A stretch of DNA of 64,000 nt, taken from positions 1 through 64,000 of the forward strand of contig OENT01000910.1 of assembly GCA_900239685.1 (NCBI GenBank), in the 5' to 3' direction. Below are positions 24,157 to 36,823 of this stretch, one piece after another. Below the pieces are notes generated by a model. The model had not been told where the DNA came from. It saw only the letters and a list, made by a program, of their open reading frames with translations, and ran no database searches. The position numbers and the translations under genes are program-made. The DNA comes from Rotaria macrura (taxonomy: Eukaryota > Rotifera > Eurotatoria > Philodinida > Philodinidae). Within the stretch, counting starts at the first letter, position 1, and each line of letters begins with the position of its first letter.

Positions 24157-26540
24157 TTACATGCATTCATCGCCATGTCCGCCTCTCTTTTCTTCTTTAT
24201 CAAGTTTAATCATATCGTCAATACGTAAGATTGTTATCGCTGCTTCAGTTGCATATTTCAATGTTTTAATTTTCGATATAGCCGGTTCAAATACACCATA
24301 TGATTTACAATCACGAACTTTACCACCATGAAGATCTAAGCCAAACCATTTCAATTGTTCTTTATCTTTTTGTCGTTGTGATGCATCATGATAAGCACGA
24401 AGTTTAGCAACAAGTTCAGTTGCATCTTGTGCTGCATTGACACTCAATGCTTTAGGTATTGCTAGAAGTGCCGTTGCAAATTCAGCAATAGCTAATTGTT
24501 CGCGTGAACTCTAAAAGCAAGAAATATGTGTCATCATTGTTTTTCATTGAAAAGAACAAAAACATGAATTAGAAAGAATACATACAACTGTCGTAGCAAA
24601 ATTCTCTAGATAAATTGAAAGTGCTGTTTCACAACAGCCACCACCAGGTACAACTTGTTTTGATTCTAATACACGTTTAATAACACACAATGCATCGTGT
24701 ACAGACCGTTCTATTTCATCACACATGAAATCATTGGCACCACGTATTATAATTGATGCAGCTGTACGCGCTTTCGGTCCACGAATCAGAATAAGTTCAT
24801 CATCACAGATACGATCTTGAACAACTTCATCAGCACTACCGATTGCCGATGCATCAACAGATTCTTCACCGTCCATATTAGCTAGAGCTGTTAATAATGT
24901 GGCTGGAAAAAAAAAGAAACAAACGACAAAATAATATCGTTGATGACGTCAATTATTTTTTTTTTCTTCGTTGTCATACCGCCTGTTGCTTTAGCAATAC
25001 GTTTTAAATCAACTTTTTTACAACGTCTAACAGCCATAGCTCCAGCTTCAACGAATTGTTTCAAACAAAGATCATCGATACCACCTGTTGTTAATATAAC
25101 ATTAGCTCCAGCATTGAGTAATTTTGCTACACGTTCTTTCGCAATATCGGTTTCTCTAAACAAATAAAGGGATTGATGAATTCAATAGAATAATACAAGA
25201 AAACAAAAATAGTTCGAACCTTCTTCGAATGGCTTCGAGTTTAGCAGGATCTTCAACAACAATTTGTACGCCTAATTTCATTCGTACTTTTTGTAAACTA
25301 AAATCGAGACATGCTATTTTAGCATTCGATATTCGTTTTGTCATTAATTGTGATGCAACTGTGCAGTTGAGTGCATAACCGGATATTAATAGACTTTCAT
25401 GTGTTGATCGACCATGAGCCTTTAAAACATTGATTGATTTGATCGGTACGACTACTTTATCTTTTTCAGTAAATTTAACTAAATTCGATGCATCAACACA
25501 CATCTTGGCAAAAAAATCTGCATCCCTACACAAATAATAAAACACATACTAGAAAAATTTTGTGTCTCAATATGTAAATATCCTAATCAATCAAAGCTGT
25601 ATTTCTTTGGTAGAGAAGTCAGAGAACATTCTAGATTGACTCAAAGTTCATGACCGACAGAAATCTTCCGAATGTTGATATAGGAGAGACATGAGCTCAA
25701 CTATTAATAATACTAATACATACATGCCAATAACTTTACTGGCCATTGATGTTTTAGCAACATTGATTAAACATTCAGTACCTAATTCATCAACAGGAAT
25801 AATCATTTTATCTTGAATAAATTTCACAGCTAGTCTAACAAACAAAAAAAAAACATTTCATATATTGAAATAAAAATAAATTTAATCTTGTTTTTCTTCA
25901 TTACTTGCAAGCAAGTTTATAGCCACTAATCACGGATGTTGGATGAATCTTTTGTTTAACAAGTTGATCGGCATTTTTCAGTAATTCAGCAGCAATGATG
26001 ACCTCCAAAAAACAAAACAAAAACGTTTTATTTTTTTGCTCTTGATAATCGTACAAGAAAAGAATTCATTCACATACGACACTAGTTGTACCATCACCGA
26101 CTTCTTGATCTTGTAATTGAGCTAATTCAACAAGAACTTTGGCAGCAGGATGTTCAACTTCAAGTAATTTAAGAATCGTAGCTCCATCATTAGTAATAGT
26201 TACATCCTAAATTAGATTTCATCTTATTCATGATGACATTCATGAATAAATTCTATTTACTCCAATATCATCAACAAGCATCTTATCGAGACCAAGTGGG
26301 CCCAATGATGTTCGAACGATATTGGCGATGGTCATAGCAGCTAAAACTAGAAATTTAAAAGCAAAAAAAAAAGAATTCAAATAAGTTAATTAAATTTTGA
26401 TCAACCAACCATTTTGTGTACGAACTGAATCACCTAGACAAAGAAAAAAAAAACAAGAATAGTTTCACCGATTGGAAATATTGAACTCGTAACATACCTG
26501 TAATTCGTTCACCACCGAGTGATAATGTACTTTGAGCCAT
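24157..26540 (-). CDS. TCP1: T-complex protein 1 subunit alpha (CCT1)
   Basis: Ten exons on the minus strand (26498-26540, 26410-26433, 26261-26346, 26078-26206, 25905-26002, 25724-25834, 25220-25525, 24980-25155, 24586-24902, 24157-24510) join in phase to 547 residues, about the family length. It is a subunit of the cytosolic chaperonin TRiC/CCT, which folds actin and tubulin with ATP. Group II chaperonin motifs are in order: [83 protein letters not shown] and [21 protein letters not shown] and the ICDDELILI block single out alpha among the eight paralogues. The normally Ala/Val pair after VPGGG is Cys-Cys. Exon 2 is only 24 nt. The leader has a strong acceptor (cttttcttttacag) 17 nt before the ATG. 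The gene is head-to-head with SMAD4. Confidence 0.97.
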
Positions 26541-27006
26541 TTGATCGAATAGTTATCTGTAAAAGAAAAGATGTAATCTAACGATTAGTTTCCGACACAC
26601 ACACACACATATGTATATATAGATCGTTTAACAAACATAACATGAATGAATAAATAATATCTATAGTTTTCTTTATATCCAGTCAAACATATTTGTTCAT
26701 TACGAAAAAGATGTCACTAGATACATCGTTGAAAAAAAGCTCATTGAAGGAGCAACAGTACGTCAAATGGTCGTTCATTATGTTTACTCTCTATCATCCT
26801 GTCGATTGATCGTCAATGTGGAAACGAAGAAAAAGCCTAGTCGATAACAAAAACAACAAAACAAACTACTCATATCTTATAGTTGTTTTTTTTCAACCGA
26901 TCAAATTTCTTATTGTAAATAAATAATAATAATAAAAAGAAAGAACGTGGATCTTCTCATTCATCCATCATTAGCTGCTGCAGCTGCAGCTGCATCCTCA
27001 TCTCGA
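26541..27006. promoter_or_regulatory. Shared TCP1/SMAD4 divergent promoter region
   Basis: The 466 bp between the two start codons must contain both 5' leaders and promoters unless distal exons exist. It holds a (CA)n run at 26599-26607 and an A/T-rich (aat)n run before SMAD4. No TATA box is clear on either side. Shared regulation is an inference from distance alone. Confidence 0.5.
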
Positions 27007-30000
27007 ATGATTTCATCTTCGTCACCACCGCATTCGCATAGTCCACCATCAAATGGTGCATCGACATCAACAAGTAGTGGTTCGTCATCCGATGCATGCA
27101 ATGGTATTGTCGCTAATCTCTTATGTCACAGACAACGAACGAATGGCGAAAGTGAAACATTTGCTAAACGAGCCATTGAAAGGTAAACGTCGATGCATAG
27201 ATTAGTCATTTTATTGTTGTTGTTGTTGTTTTCATAGTTTGGTAAAAAAACTCAAAGACAAAAAAGATGAACTCGATGCATTAGTTGCATCTGTTACATC
27301 GAATGGACAGATTCCAACGAAATGTGTCACTATTCAACGAACACTTGATGGAAGATTACAAGTATTTATTTATGAGAGAAATTTTCTTTTGTTTAACTAG
27401 TTTTTATTTTCTACATAGGTTGCTGGAAGAAAAGGTTTTCCACATGTAATTTATGCTCGTATATGGCGTTGGCCAGATTTACATAAAAATGAATTGAAAC
27501 ATTTAAAAATCTGTCATTTAGCTTTCGATCTTAAACAGGAATATGTTTGTGGTAAATGGATTGAATGAATAATTATTTACAAAACATAAATATATTTATT
27601 ACTCTAGTGAATCCGTATCATTATGAACGTGTTGTTTCACCTGGAATAGGTAAATCATAAAAGAATTTCTTTTTTCCTATTGAATCTATTTATATGTTGT
27701 TTTTTGTTTACATGTTTAAAAAGATTTAACGGGAATGCCACTTGTACCGCGTTTTCAATTACTTGGTCATGGTGATCCATCGTCATCGAATGATCGTGAT
27801 CTTTATTCAACACCGGATGGATATCGTTATATGAAAGGTTAGCGCTAGGATATTTCATTTGACATTAGAATTTTTTTCGTCTATAGAATATATCGATGAA
27901 CAAAATTCACCACAAACAATCGGTACTCTTCAACATCCTGCACCGGATACAACCAGTCCTAGTCCACCACATCAATATACTACTAATGGAAATCCTGTTT
28001 CTACAGTTGGTAATTTCCCATCAGCAATAATTCCACAAGGTAAAGACGAACATTCACATCGAGTAAATCATCTGTTAGTTAAACAAAAAAATGTTCTTTA
28101 ATTTGTCATTCTTGAAGAAATATCTTAATGATAAGTCTTCGATAAGAATCGACTGTTATAATACGTGATAAATAATACTCTTACATTCCTTGAATAACTT
28201 TGATCGAAGTTAAAAATAGAGAAGCGTTATGAATTTCATCATTAAGTAAAAGAAGAAGAAAAAATAAAAACAAGACAGATAACGATAGATTCAATTCTAT
28301 ATATTATTGATTTTCTTGAATGAATTTTCTAAATTAAATAGACAAGTTGATTGCTTATTAATTCGAACGACAAAATGGAAACAAGTGAGTATTTTAAATA
28401 ATGTTCGAGATAGTAAACTTTGACGGTGATATACGTTCATCTCATTTAATCGTAATAATTCAAATTATTAATATGAGATTTTCATAAAATCTAAGTACTT
28501 AAAAATCATAATCGATTTACAAATTTTTAACTATAATATTTCTTCTGTTTATGTTACTATGATTAGATGAGATAATATCATGTTAACATGAAAATGATAC
28601 ATAATTAACATTTATCTTCAAATGTATTGACATAGAATTTCTTTAAGTCTATTCAGTATTTCCTTTCGATATATAACCTAAAGTAGAATTTCTATTGATA
28701 CAAATATTCTCTTACCTAGATACGAACGTTGCTCTATGGGCACAATCAACGGCAACTACCACGAGTTTATGTATATTCTTTGAAAGAACATTAATTTAAT
28801 GTACAATTTTATTATTGTTTCAGGGCAACAACATTCAATTGTTCCAACGAGTGCACCATCGATTTCACCATTAACATTAATTAGTAATTTTGGTGAATAT
28901 TGGTGTAGCGTAGCTTATTATGAACGTGATGTACAAGTTGGTGAAACTTTCAAAGTTCCTGATACATTCAAAGAAGTAACTATTGATGGCGGCATGGATA
29001 TGGCTACAATTGGAGATCGATTTTGTCTCGGGCCTCTAAGTAATGTTTACCGAACGGAAGCTAGTGAAAAAGCACGGTAGGAATGTTTTAAACGTTCAAT
29101 GTTTTTTTTTCTTTAATTACTGAATATAAATTAGATTGCATATTGGTAAAGGTATTCGTGTTGAATGTCGAAATGAAGGTGATGTTTGGATACGATGTAA
29201 TAGTGAACAAGCTGTTTTTCTTCAATCATATTATCTTGATCGTGAAGCTGGCCGAGCACCGGGTGATGCTGTTCATAAAATTTATCCTCAAGCTTGTATA
29301 AAAGTACGTGTACAATATATTCAAGGGAAATAAATTTTGTTTTTCATTCATGCCTATTAACTATTTCATTAGGTTTTTGATTTACAACAATGTTTCTCTC
29401 AAATGGATCAAAATATTAAAATGTCATTGCATACTCGAATGCAACAACAAATTCATGGTCAAACAATGTCACCATCGACTAGTTTGAGTGTCGATGATTT
29501 ACGACGTTTATGTGTATTAAGACTTAGTTTTGTAAAAGGATGGGGACCTGATTATCCACGGTAAGTTGTTGACATATAACAAATTAGAGATTTCTTTTAG
29601 ATATGAAATACATTAGAAAGTTTTGCGTTTTTTTAAACAATTTTGTTAAAACGAAATCAAAATAATCTTTCGACAGAGATACATTTCACTAACGAGAACA
29701 TATACGACTTGCTATGTTTTGTAAAAGAATGTTTATATATTTTCTTTTTATTAATCTAATTTGCTTGTAATTTAATGATCTCATTACTTAGAGAGATACT
29801 CATGAATGTATATTTATATATGCGTTATCTCCGCAAAGTTCAATTATGAGTTAATATTGTCAAAGCAATGATTGAGTACAGTTTGTTAGATATTTTGCAT
29901 TGTGCGCCGTTAAGAAATGTTCATTCTCACACGTTATATGAATAATTTCCTCAATGAATTGTTCGAGGTCAAGATAAAAGAATATTGATGAAATGTACTT

Positions 30001-30326
30001 TAAAATCAACAGAATAACACGATCTTCTTCTGATTACTAGCAGTCGCTAAATTATGTTTCACATTTTAATGCCATAGGGCTTTTGTTAATAAGGTTTTTC
30101 TTCTTCTGTTCTCATTAGACAATCAATTAAAGAAACTCCATGTTGGATTGAAATACAAATTCATCGTGCACTTCAATTACTTGATGATTTATTTAATTCG
30201 ATGAGTCATCAATTGAATGTCACAAGCTCATCGTCGACTCCGTCCATACCAAGTGCCAACAGTAGTTCATCTCATTCAACATCATCGATTGAATCTGCGT
30301 CTACTCGTCCGTCACAACATAGTTAA
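27007..30326 (+). CDS. SMAD4: SMAD4 (co-Smad)
   Basis: Ten exons (27007-27182, 27238-27361, 27419-27551, 27608-27649, 27724-27837, 27887-28039, 28824-29076, 29135-29303, 29373-29560, 30119-30326) join in phase to 519 residues. SMAD4 pairs with receptor-activated Smads in TGF-beta/BMP signalling and binds DNA in the nucleus. The MH1 domain (about 29-160) has [25 protein letters not shown] and the DNA-binding hairpin [32 protein letters not shown] and [12 protein letters not shown] mark co-Smad rather than R-Smad. A short Pro/Ser/Thr/Gln-rich linker precedes MH2 (about 268 on), with [60 protein letters not shown] and [23 protein letters not shown]. It ends in a Ser-rich tail without the R-Smad SSxS. 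The frame is open upstream of 27007 only to 26923 with no ATG, so the Met at 27007 is the start. Two introns are long (784 and 558 bp). Confidence 0.97.
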
Positions 30327-32004
30327 TTAGAAAAGAATCATATTCAATTTTGTTGTTGTTGTTTTCTTTGCTTTATTTATTTTCAACGAGTCGTTTTGTT
30401 TTTACGCAGATACATAATGAATTCTTTATATAATATATATACTCATATCTATTTATGTTACACTCGTGTTTTGTGTGTATTGAAACTCAAATACTATGTG
30501 TATAGAAACGTCTTTAGCCAAGTTTTTTCTTTTTCTTTTGACGTGTGAACTCATTGCGTGTGGCTAGTTGTGATTTTTTTCTTTTTTTCGTTTTGTCTCG
30601 GTTGTAGATATTAATGTCGATCTGATTATTCTTGTTGTTATTCCTTTATCCTTATTATAGATGACCAAATACTGATGTTGCTTTAGATGCGCTGTCAACA
30701 AACAGATTAAAATATACATTCATTCACATTTGTTTCTAAACATAAACACGATTGTTGTTTTAATCGATTCAATTTTGGATATACTATAGAGAATCGAACA
30801 TTTCAATGGCATATATTACTTATTAAATGAATATATGTTTTTAGATTTTGTTCGTATTTAACGTGTTTGCATTCACAAAAGAAGAAGAAGAAGATACGTT
30901 GCTATGGCACTTGGAATCTCGAATAAAGTTCTAACGAATATGTCAATTCATTCCATATGCTTGACAAAAAGCCAATATCAATTAACCCGATGAATCATGT
31001 CACCAATGGTGCATTCAAATGGTATTTATGCAAGTGTTCATATATCATTATATCTATTGAGTAAGTTAACTTTTCTCAATAGAAATATTTCTAACCTTGA
31101 GAACAAATGGAAAATTGTAACATATTCGATTTGGTAAATGTCATTTATTTATTGAATTATTCTTATCTCTGCATAAAAATCCGTTGTTTCTCAACATATC
31201 GATTGTTTCAATTTATGATCGAAATGAATAGAAATTACAAAAGATGTAAACGAAAATCATCGTGTCAAATATGATGATTCCGTTCTACATGTAAATTGTT
31301 GGTTGTTTTTTTCGTAATTAACAAGTATGTGTCCGTATTACTTCTACAATTTTATAATTAGTTGGTTAATTTCATGAAAATAAAAGCTTACATATAGAAT
31401 GAACCATAGTATTGATCCAGTAGTTTTACTCATTGAAATATATAGCCGATGAAAATGGATATTACCAATTATTTCCACTAGATATTCATGTAATGTGTGA
31501 TCATCGAATGTATATAATCAAAAGCAAAGAATTCATTGAACATAAAATTGAATGTTAATCTAACAAATCAAATAAATAAATTTGTTATGTGGATATTTAA
31601 CTGACAAGACGACCTTAATCAGCCAATGTAGGTAATCAAAATAGCAATTTGTCGATTCAATCACGATAATAAATTTACTTTGTAATCTTAAAACTGTTAG
31701 TCAAAGAGAAGAATAATAGAATGTCAATTAAGTTTCATTGTTAAATATATGTTTATCAATCTAATATTTCATTTTGAATATTGAAAATGCCAACTGTGCT
31801 ATATGCATAATGTAGTTTTATGAAGTATGAATTAGTTTCGCATGAATAATTTTTTCCTTTTTATTGATTCTATTTTTAGATAGAAAGAATTTTATATATT
31901 TTTGTTCTTTTCATTTTTTGATTGGACATTTGCATTTTCTTTTCAAAACAAACGAAGTAAACCTCCATAGTGGAGGACAAATATCGAACCTAATTAATAT
32001 TAAC
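30327..32004. other. Intergenic between SMAD4 and EF-hand gene
   Basis: SMAD4 3' UTR and upstream region of the EF-hand gene. An aataaag lies near 30924 and an (AAG)n run near 30880-30893. A pyrimidine-rich acceptor (tctatttttag) ends at 31879, about 125 nt before the next start codon, and probably bounds its leader. Nothing else recognised. Confidence 0.45.
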
Positions 32005-33010
32005 ATGGGATCGAATGCATCACACACATCAACCGATTTAAGTGAAGAAGATATAGAATTTATTTCGAATAAAGCTAAAATCGATCATGATAGTGTGAAA
32101 GTTTGGTATGAAAAACTCAAGGTCTGTATTGTTTTTCTATAATCATTGATTTCTAACCGATGTGTTAATATGTGTAGGCAGCTTGTCCAAACGGGAAAAT
32201 CTCCAAGGCAGATACAGTAAGCTTCTTACGAAGTATTAACAGTGGTAAAGAAGAACAAATTGAAAAACAAGCAGCTGATATTCATAAAGCATTCGATGCC
32301 AATAATGATGGCATTGTTGGTACGTGTTAAATTTTGATGATAGAAACGAACTGACATTGATTCTTCTGGCAGTTCGCTAAACTTTTTCTTACTATAGTAA
32401 AGAAAGAAGAAAAACAATGATTTTCTTAACATAAAAAGTACTAGTGGAAGTTAAATTTATCTTACTATTATGTAATACTAATAGATATTTCATTGTTTTA
32501 TTATGCGAAGCGAAACGAGTTTAATTACTCATGAGACATTACTCTATGACTAACAAAATGTCTATTTCTTAGATCAACGAGAGTTTTTAATTGGTTTTGC
32601 ATTGACGTCGAATGGTAGCATACGTGAGAAACTGAAATATGTTTTTCGCACGTATGATCATGATAAAGATGGCGTAATTAATAAAAAAGAAATTGATCGA
32701 ATGGTTAAAGTAAGAAACAAACATGAATGACGGTTTGATTTCTATTTAATTCGTATGTTTTTATTGACAGATTGCAATGAGACTTCATGCAAAAGATGAT
32801 CCAGAAAACACATCACGTATTCTGGATGAATTGAAGCAATCGCTTGAACATCTTAATCATGGAAAAGATCTCGATGACATAAGAATAACCTCAAAAGAAT
32901 TCATTCAACTATTAATGGAGAATAAAGATCTCTGCGAATTAGTATCACCATTTAATATTGAACAACCACGCGAAGTCATTGTTCAACAGCCACATGCTCA
33001 GTCAAAATAG
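32005..33010 (+). CDS. Neuronal-calcium-sensor-like EF-hand protein
   Basis: Four exons (32005-32121, 32178-32319, 32573-32709, 32771-33010) join in phase to 211 residues. The start MGSNASHT has Gly2 and Ser6, a fit for N-myristoylation, which was used to choose this ATG over an upstream in-frame one. The order of elements follows the NCS/recoverin family: ISNKAKIDHDSVKVWYEKLK, a degenerate EF1 with CPNG, EF2 loop DANNDGIVDQRE, the linker GFALTSNGSIREKLKYVFRTYD, and EF3 loop DHDKDGVINKKE. The fourth loop (LDDIRITSKEF) lacks the normal spacing of acidic ligands and is probably silent. So two loops should bind calcium. NCS proteins move to membranes with calcium and regulate kinases, channels or receptors. 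The target here is unknown. The C-terminal tail PREVIVQQPHAQSK is longer than usual. A calcineurin-B or KChIP-like relative cannot be excluded. Confidence 0.85.
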
Positions 33011-34618
33011 AATAGAATCAAACAAAAGACGAGTGATATTTAATCATATTGCAAAGACAATACCGATATAAATATGCGTATATTTACAAAATTATATATA
33101 AATATATATTTTATCTTTTTTTTTGTCTTCTTTGAAACAAAACTAATTATTTGAGTGATCACGTTGTCTATTTCCTTTCTCGTTTCTTTTTTTAATATGC
33201 GCATTTCTATGTGTACGTGTTTTTTTCTCGGTCGGATTTCGTCTATATTCTCACACATTCTGCTCTCGATATGATATGCAACGGTAATTTTGTCTTGTGA
33301 ATAAATATTTTATCGAAAACGAGCAGCACATTTATATTTCAGCCAAATCAAAAGGAAAAAAATGTTGTCTAATATTTTCGAAGTGATGTTTTGCATTCAT
33401 TTTTATGTGTGTGTGTGTGTGTGTGTTTATTTGCCTTAAACGAATATTGAACAAGTATCGAATCGGAAATAAAAATAAAACTATACAAATATAAACGCAT
33501 GATATATGCTGGAATGTCTCGATGATTTCCTACTAAAGACTGGTCATGTCAAGCGATGAGATAATGATATCTTTTGGTAACGAGTACTGCATCAAACTGA
33601 AAAAATTCTAGAGGCATGTTGAAGGAAGATAGATTAAGATCTGTTCAAATTAGATATTGAGTTTATGTGTACTTATTCTATAATGAGACATTCGGATTAT
33701 TTTAAATGAATTTTCTATGATGATGAAGGGTTGATCAATTATTAGAAGTTGAATTCGATTTTGAGTAGAGCTTTTTTCTTCAATTTCAAACTTAGTGTTA
33801 GAATTATTGTAAACCGCTTATGAAAAATTCTATATTTCTTCGTGTTTCCAGTTAATCCTTTGATTAAAAGTAATTATATGAAACGACATCATGGTCTATT
33901 CAGAATATGGTCATGTTAACCACGAATGTCATGCATCTGTGAAAATATCAAGGTATCAAAAAATCTATTTCCATGCTTAAAATGTAGCATAAAAAACGAC
34001 GTAATCGTTCGTCTCATCTTCTTATCGATAGACGTCGTTTGTAATTACCTAAAAGTCAACAAGTATTTAGAAAAAAATAAGGAAATAAATTAAAAAGATG
34101 TGCATAATGTCTAGACTTATATAAATTCTAATCATAAAGTTTTTTCTTCCCATATGTATATTTATATCTATTCAATTAGCTCAATTTTTTATTTGAACTG
34201 AGTAATACCATCCAGTCGAAATAATTCTTTTGAACCAACTCGAAAATAGTTTTATACTCTTCGATGTCAATTTAAAATGTTTTCTTTTTTCTCTTTCATA
34301 TAAACTATCTTAAATATGAAATATTATGATTGCATAACAATCATTGATATGTCGCGTACGTATGTCTTGTTGTTGTTATAATTCTCCTTCGAAATGTTTA
34401 CTGCAATATCATTACATACATACATACACATCAGACGTTTTTCTTATCGTTTACTGCATCAATCAAAATAATCAAAAACAAACAAACAAACGCAATGATA
34501 AAAAGCTACAGACAATGGTCTTTATCTAATATTTCATGTCTCATGTAAAGTAGAAACAACATATGAAAAACGAGAGACGAATTGTCTATATTAGTGGAAT
34601 AATACACAAGAAAGCAAT
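33011..34618. other. Intergenic, convergent 3' ends
   Basis: Lies between the convergent 3' ends of the EF-hand gene (+) and LIM gene B (-). It has an aataaa near 33300 and a (TG)n run at 33416-33426. No gene, RNA or mobile element seen. Confidence 0.45.
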
Positions 34619-36033
34619 TCAATTGTCATTAGCACCTCGACGCATGCGACATCGATAGCATAATAATGTGCCATCTGTTAATGGACAGCAACCACCTAAA
34701 AGAGCTATCGTCTGCTCATCACTCAAACTAGATTGACAATCCTACAATACAAAGATAAACAGATATACTAAAAAAATAATTTTCACAACGTCATACTTCA
34801 CAATGATAGCATTCAACGTGAAAATTTTTATTCATTGCAGTAACACGAATCGATTCATAGGAATCCTATCAAACAGAAAAGAAAAAAACAAAAAAAGAAG
34901 AACTACCGTTTCTTCATCTAGTATAGGCTTCTTACATCAACTGGACAAATTGGATAAGCACATTTACCACAACGAGGAGCATAAGTACTGTAAAAAGATT
35001 GTAAAAAAAAATCAAAACGATAGAAAAATTCACATCTTACTTATGATAGTCATACAAACAAAGTATACGTCGTTCCTTGTCGACAGTAAATGGAAGACCA
35101 TCAAGACATTCATTACACATTGAACAACGAAAACAACCTGGATGATATGCTTTGCCAAGTGCTTGAAGCATCTTAAAGAGAAATATCGACATGAAAATTT
35201 CGCTTGCTAAGAATAGTAATTCTATACTTTGTCCATAATAAGATGATCACATACGTAACATTTCTCCACTGTTTGTTGAAAACCAGTAAACTATAATAAA
35301 ACATCAATATATATATATTTTTGTTTTCAAAGACAGAATCATCAAGTTCTGTGTCTTTTGACAAGACGCAATCAAAGTGCGTTTTCTTACGAATGTATAC
35401 ATATCAACAAAAAAAGAAAGAAACCAGAAATAACCATGTGGTACTATTAGATAATTGCATACATTATTTATGTGTACGTACCAAATAATCTTCTTCACAA
35501 TACACTTGATCATGGATACGATAGAATGCTTTGCCTCGCAATACTCTCGAGCATACAATACATTTAAAACAATTGTTATGATAAAGTTCACCCATAGCTT
35601 GACAAGCATCCGACGAATCAGTTACTGGTTGACCACATTTTGTACATTGACCATAGTATTCATCGACAATCGCATCGCTTTCAAGTTCTTTTTCAAGACG
35701 TAATGTAAGCGCAGCTAGTTTTTGTTGAACATTATTAAACGGATTATTATTAGTCGTTCGTGTTGTCGACAACATTGTATTGAATGGTATGGACGTTCGA
35801 GGAGAAGGTATATCCGGTTTATGAATAGCGATATTCGAAAAATTCTGGGTTCTTTGAGAATGTAGTTGTTGTTGACGTGAATGTGAATGACCATTGAGTG
35901 TTAAGTGAAATCCAGGTCGTGGAGGATGTAAAATACCGTTCTGTTGATTCATATAGAATCTAGTGGAGTTCGGAAAGATATTCGGATGTGTCGTAGATTG
36001 TTCTTGTTTTCCATTTAATGGAACGTAATTCAT
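34619..36033 (-). CDS. Ajuba/LIMD1-family LIM protein, gene B
   Basis: Six exons (35482-36033, 35228-35290, 35041-35171, 34936-34987, 34797-34865, 34619-34741) join in phase to 329 residues. Three LIM domains lie at about 130-184, 195-248 and 255-320, with zinc ligands such as [56 protein letters not shown] and [21 protein letters not shown] is closer to the family consensus than gene A. The N-terminus (about 129 residues) is Asn/Gln/His/Pro-rich and lacks the PPxY motifs of gene A. The four internal LIM exons have exactly the sizes found in gene A, and the phases match. The last exon carries a small insertion ([11 protein letters not shown]) before the final zinc ligands. Role inferred as for gene A: a junctional or nuclear scaffold. 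The shorter N-terminus implies a different partner set. Start is the only in-frame ATG before upstream stops. Confidence 0.93.
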
Positions 36034-36823
36034 TTCAAATTATAGAATCGATTATTTTTTTTTCTAGTAATCTACGAATAATAAATAGAAGAAACACAAT
36101 GAACAGCCGAATAGTTGAATGAAAGAAAATAATTTTCGATGATAATTATTCGTTAGTTACAGTACTATTTAATAGACGTGCATCCATAATTGTTTGTCTT
36201 CGTGAGAATGCCAAAACGAACGACTCGAGCCAGTTTTTTTTTTACTCTCTATCGTTCTCATTCTATCAGCACATCCAGGCCTATCGTATATTGTTGATCA
36301 TCCAGGAGAAAGAAAAAATATCGTTAGTACTCCTACTATTATTCTGCAGGCATCATAACCTCTCAACACAAGTAAATCTTTGTCCATATCTATAGATAAT
36401 TGTAGTAACGACTGATCTCTTTTTTTTTCTTGCTTGTTCTTTTCTTTCTTCTTTTTCTTCTTACATACGTATAGATACTATACGACCATTGTTGTTGATT
36501 GTCTCTCGCTCATAGAATATGAAACAAATTCTTGACTGTGCGATATTTGTTTTACGCATGTATATGGAAAAGAAAATAACTAAGATTAATTTTCCTGCCG
36601 TTGCATACGTAACAATACGTTAATAGCACATATAGACTTCTGAAACAAAACTAGATTTGAGGAAAAGTACGATGGAAACATGTGTCGTTTGAACATTCAT
36701 ATCCGTTGTCTTTTAATAATATACGAATGTGAATTTTTATTCAAGCATTAGCAAGTATCATAAAACTGCAAGACTTTAGTTTTATTATTGTTTTATTCAA
36801 CAACAAGAAGACGAAATAGGATA
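36034..36823. other. Intergenic upstream of LIM gene B
   Basis: Presumed promoter of LIM gene B and 3' UTR of the microseminoprotein-like gene. Two AATAAA signals on the minus strand lie at 36792-36797 and 36781-36786, about 27 and 38 nt after that gene's stop. T/C-rich runs near 36420-36460. Nothing else recognised. Confidence 0.45.
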
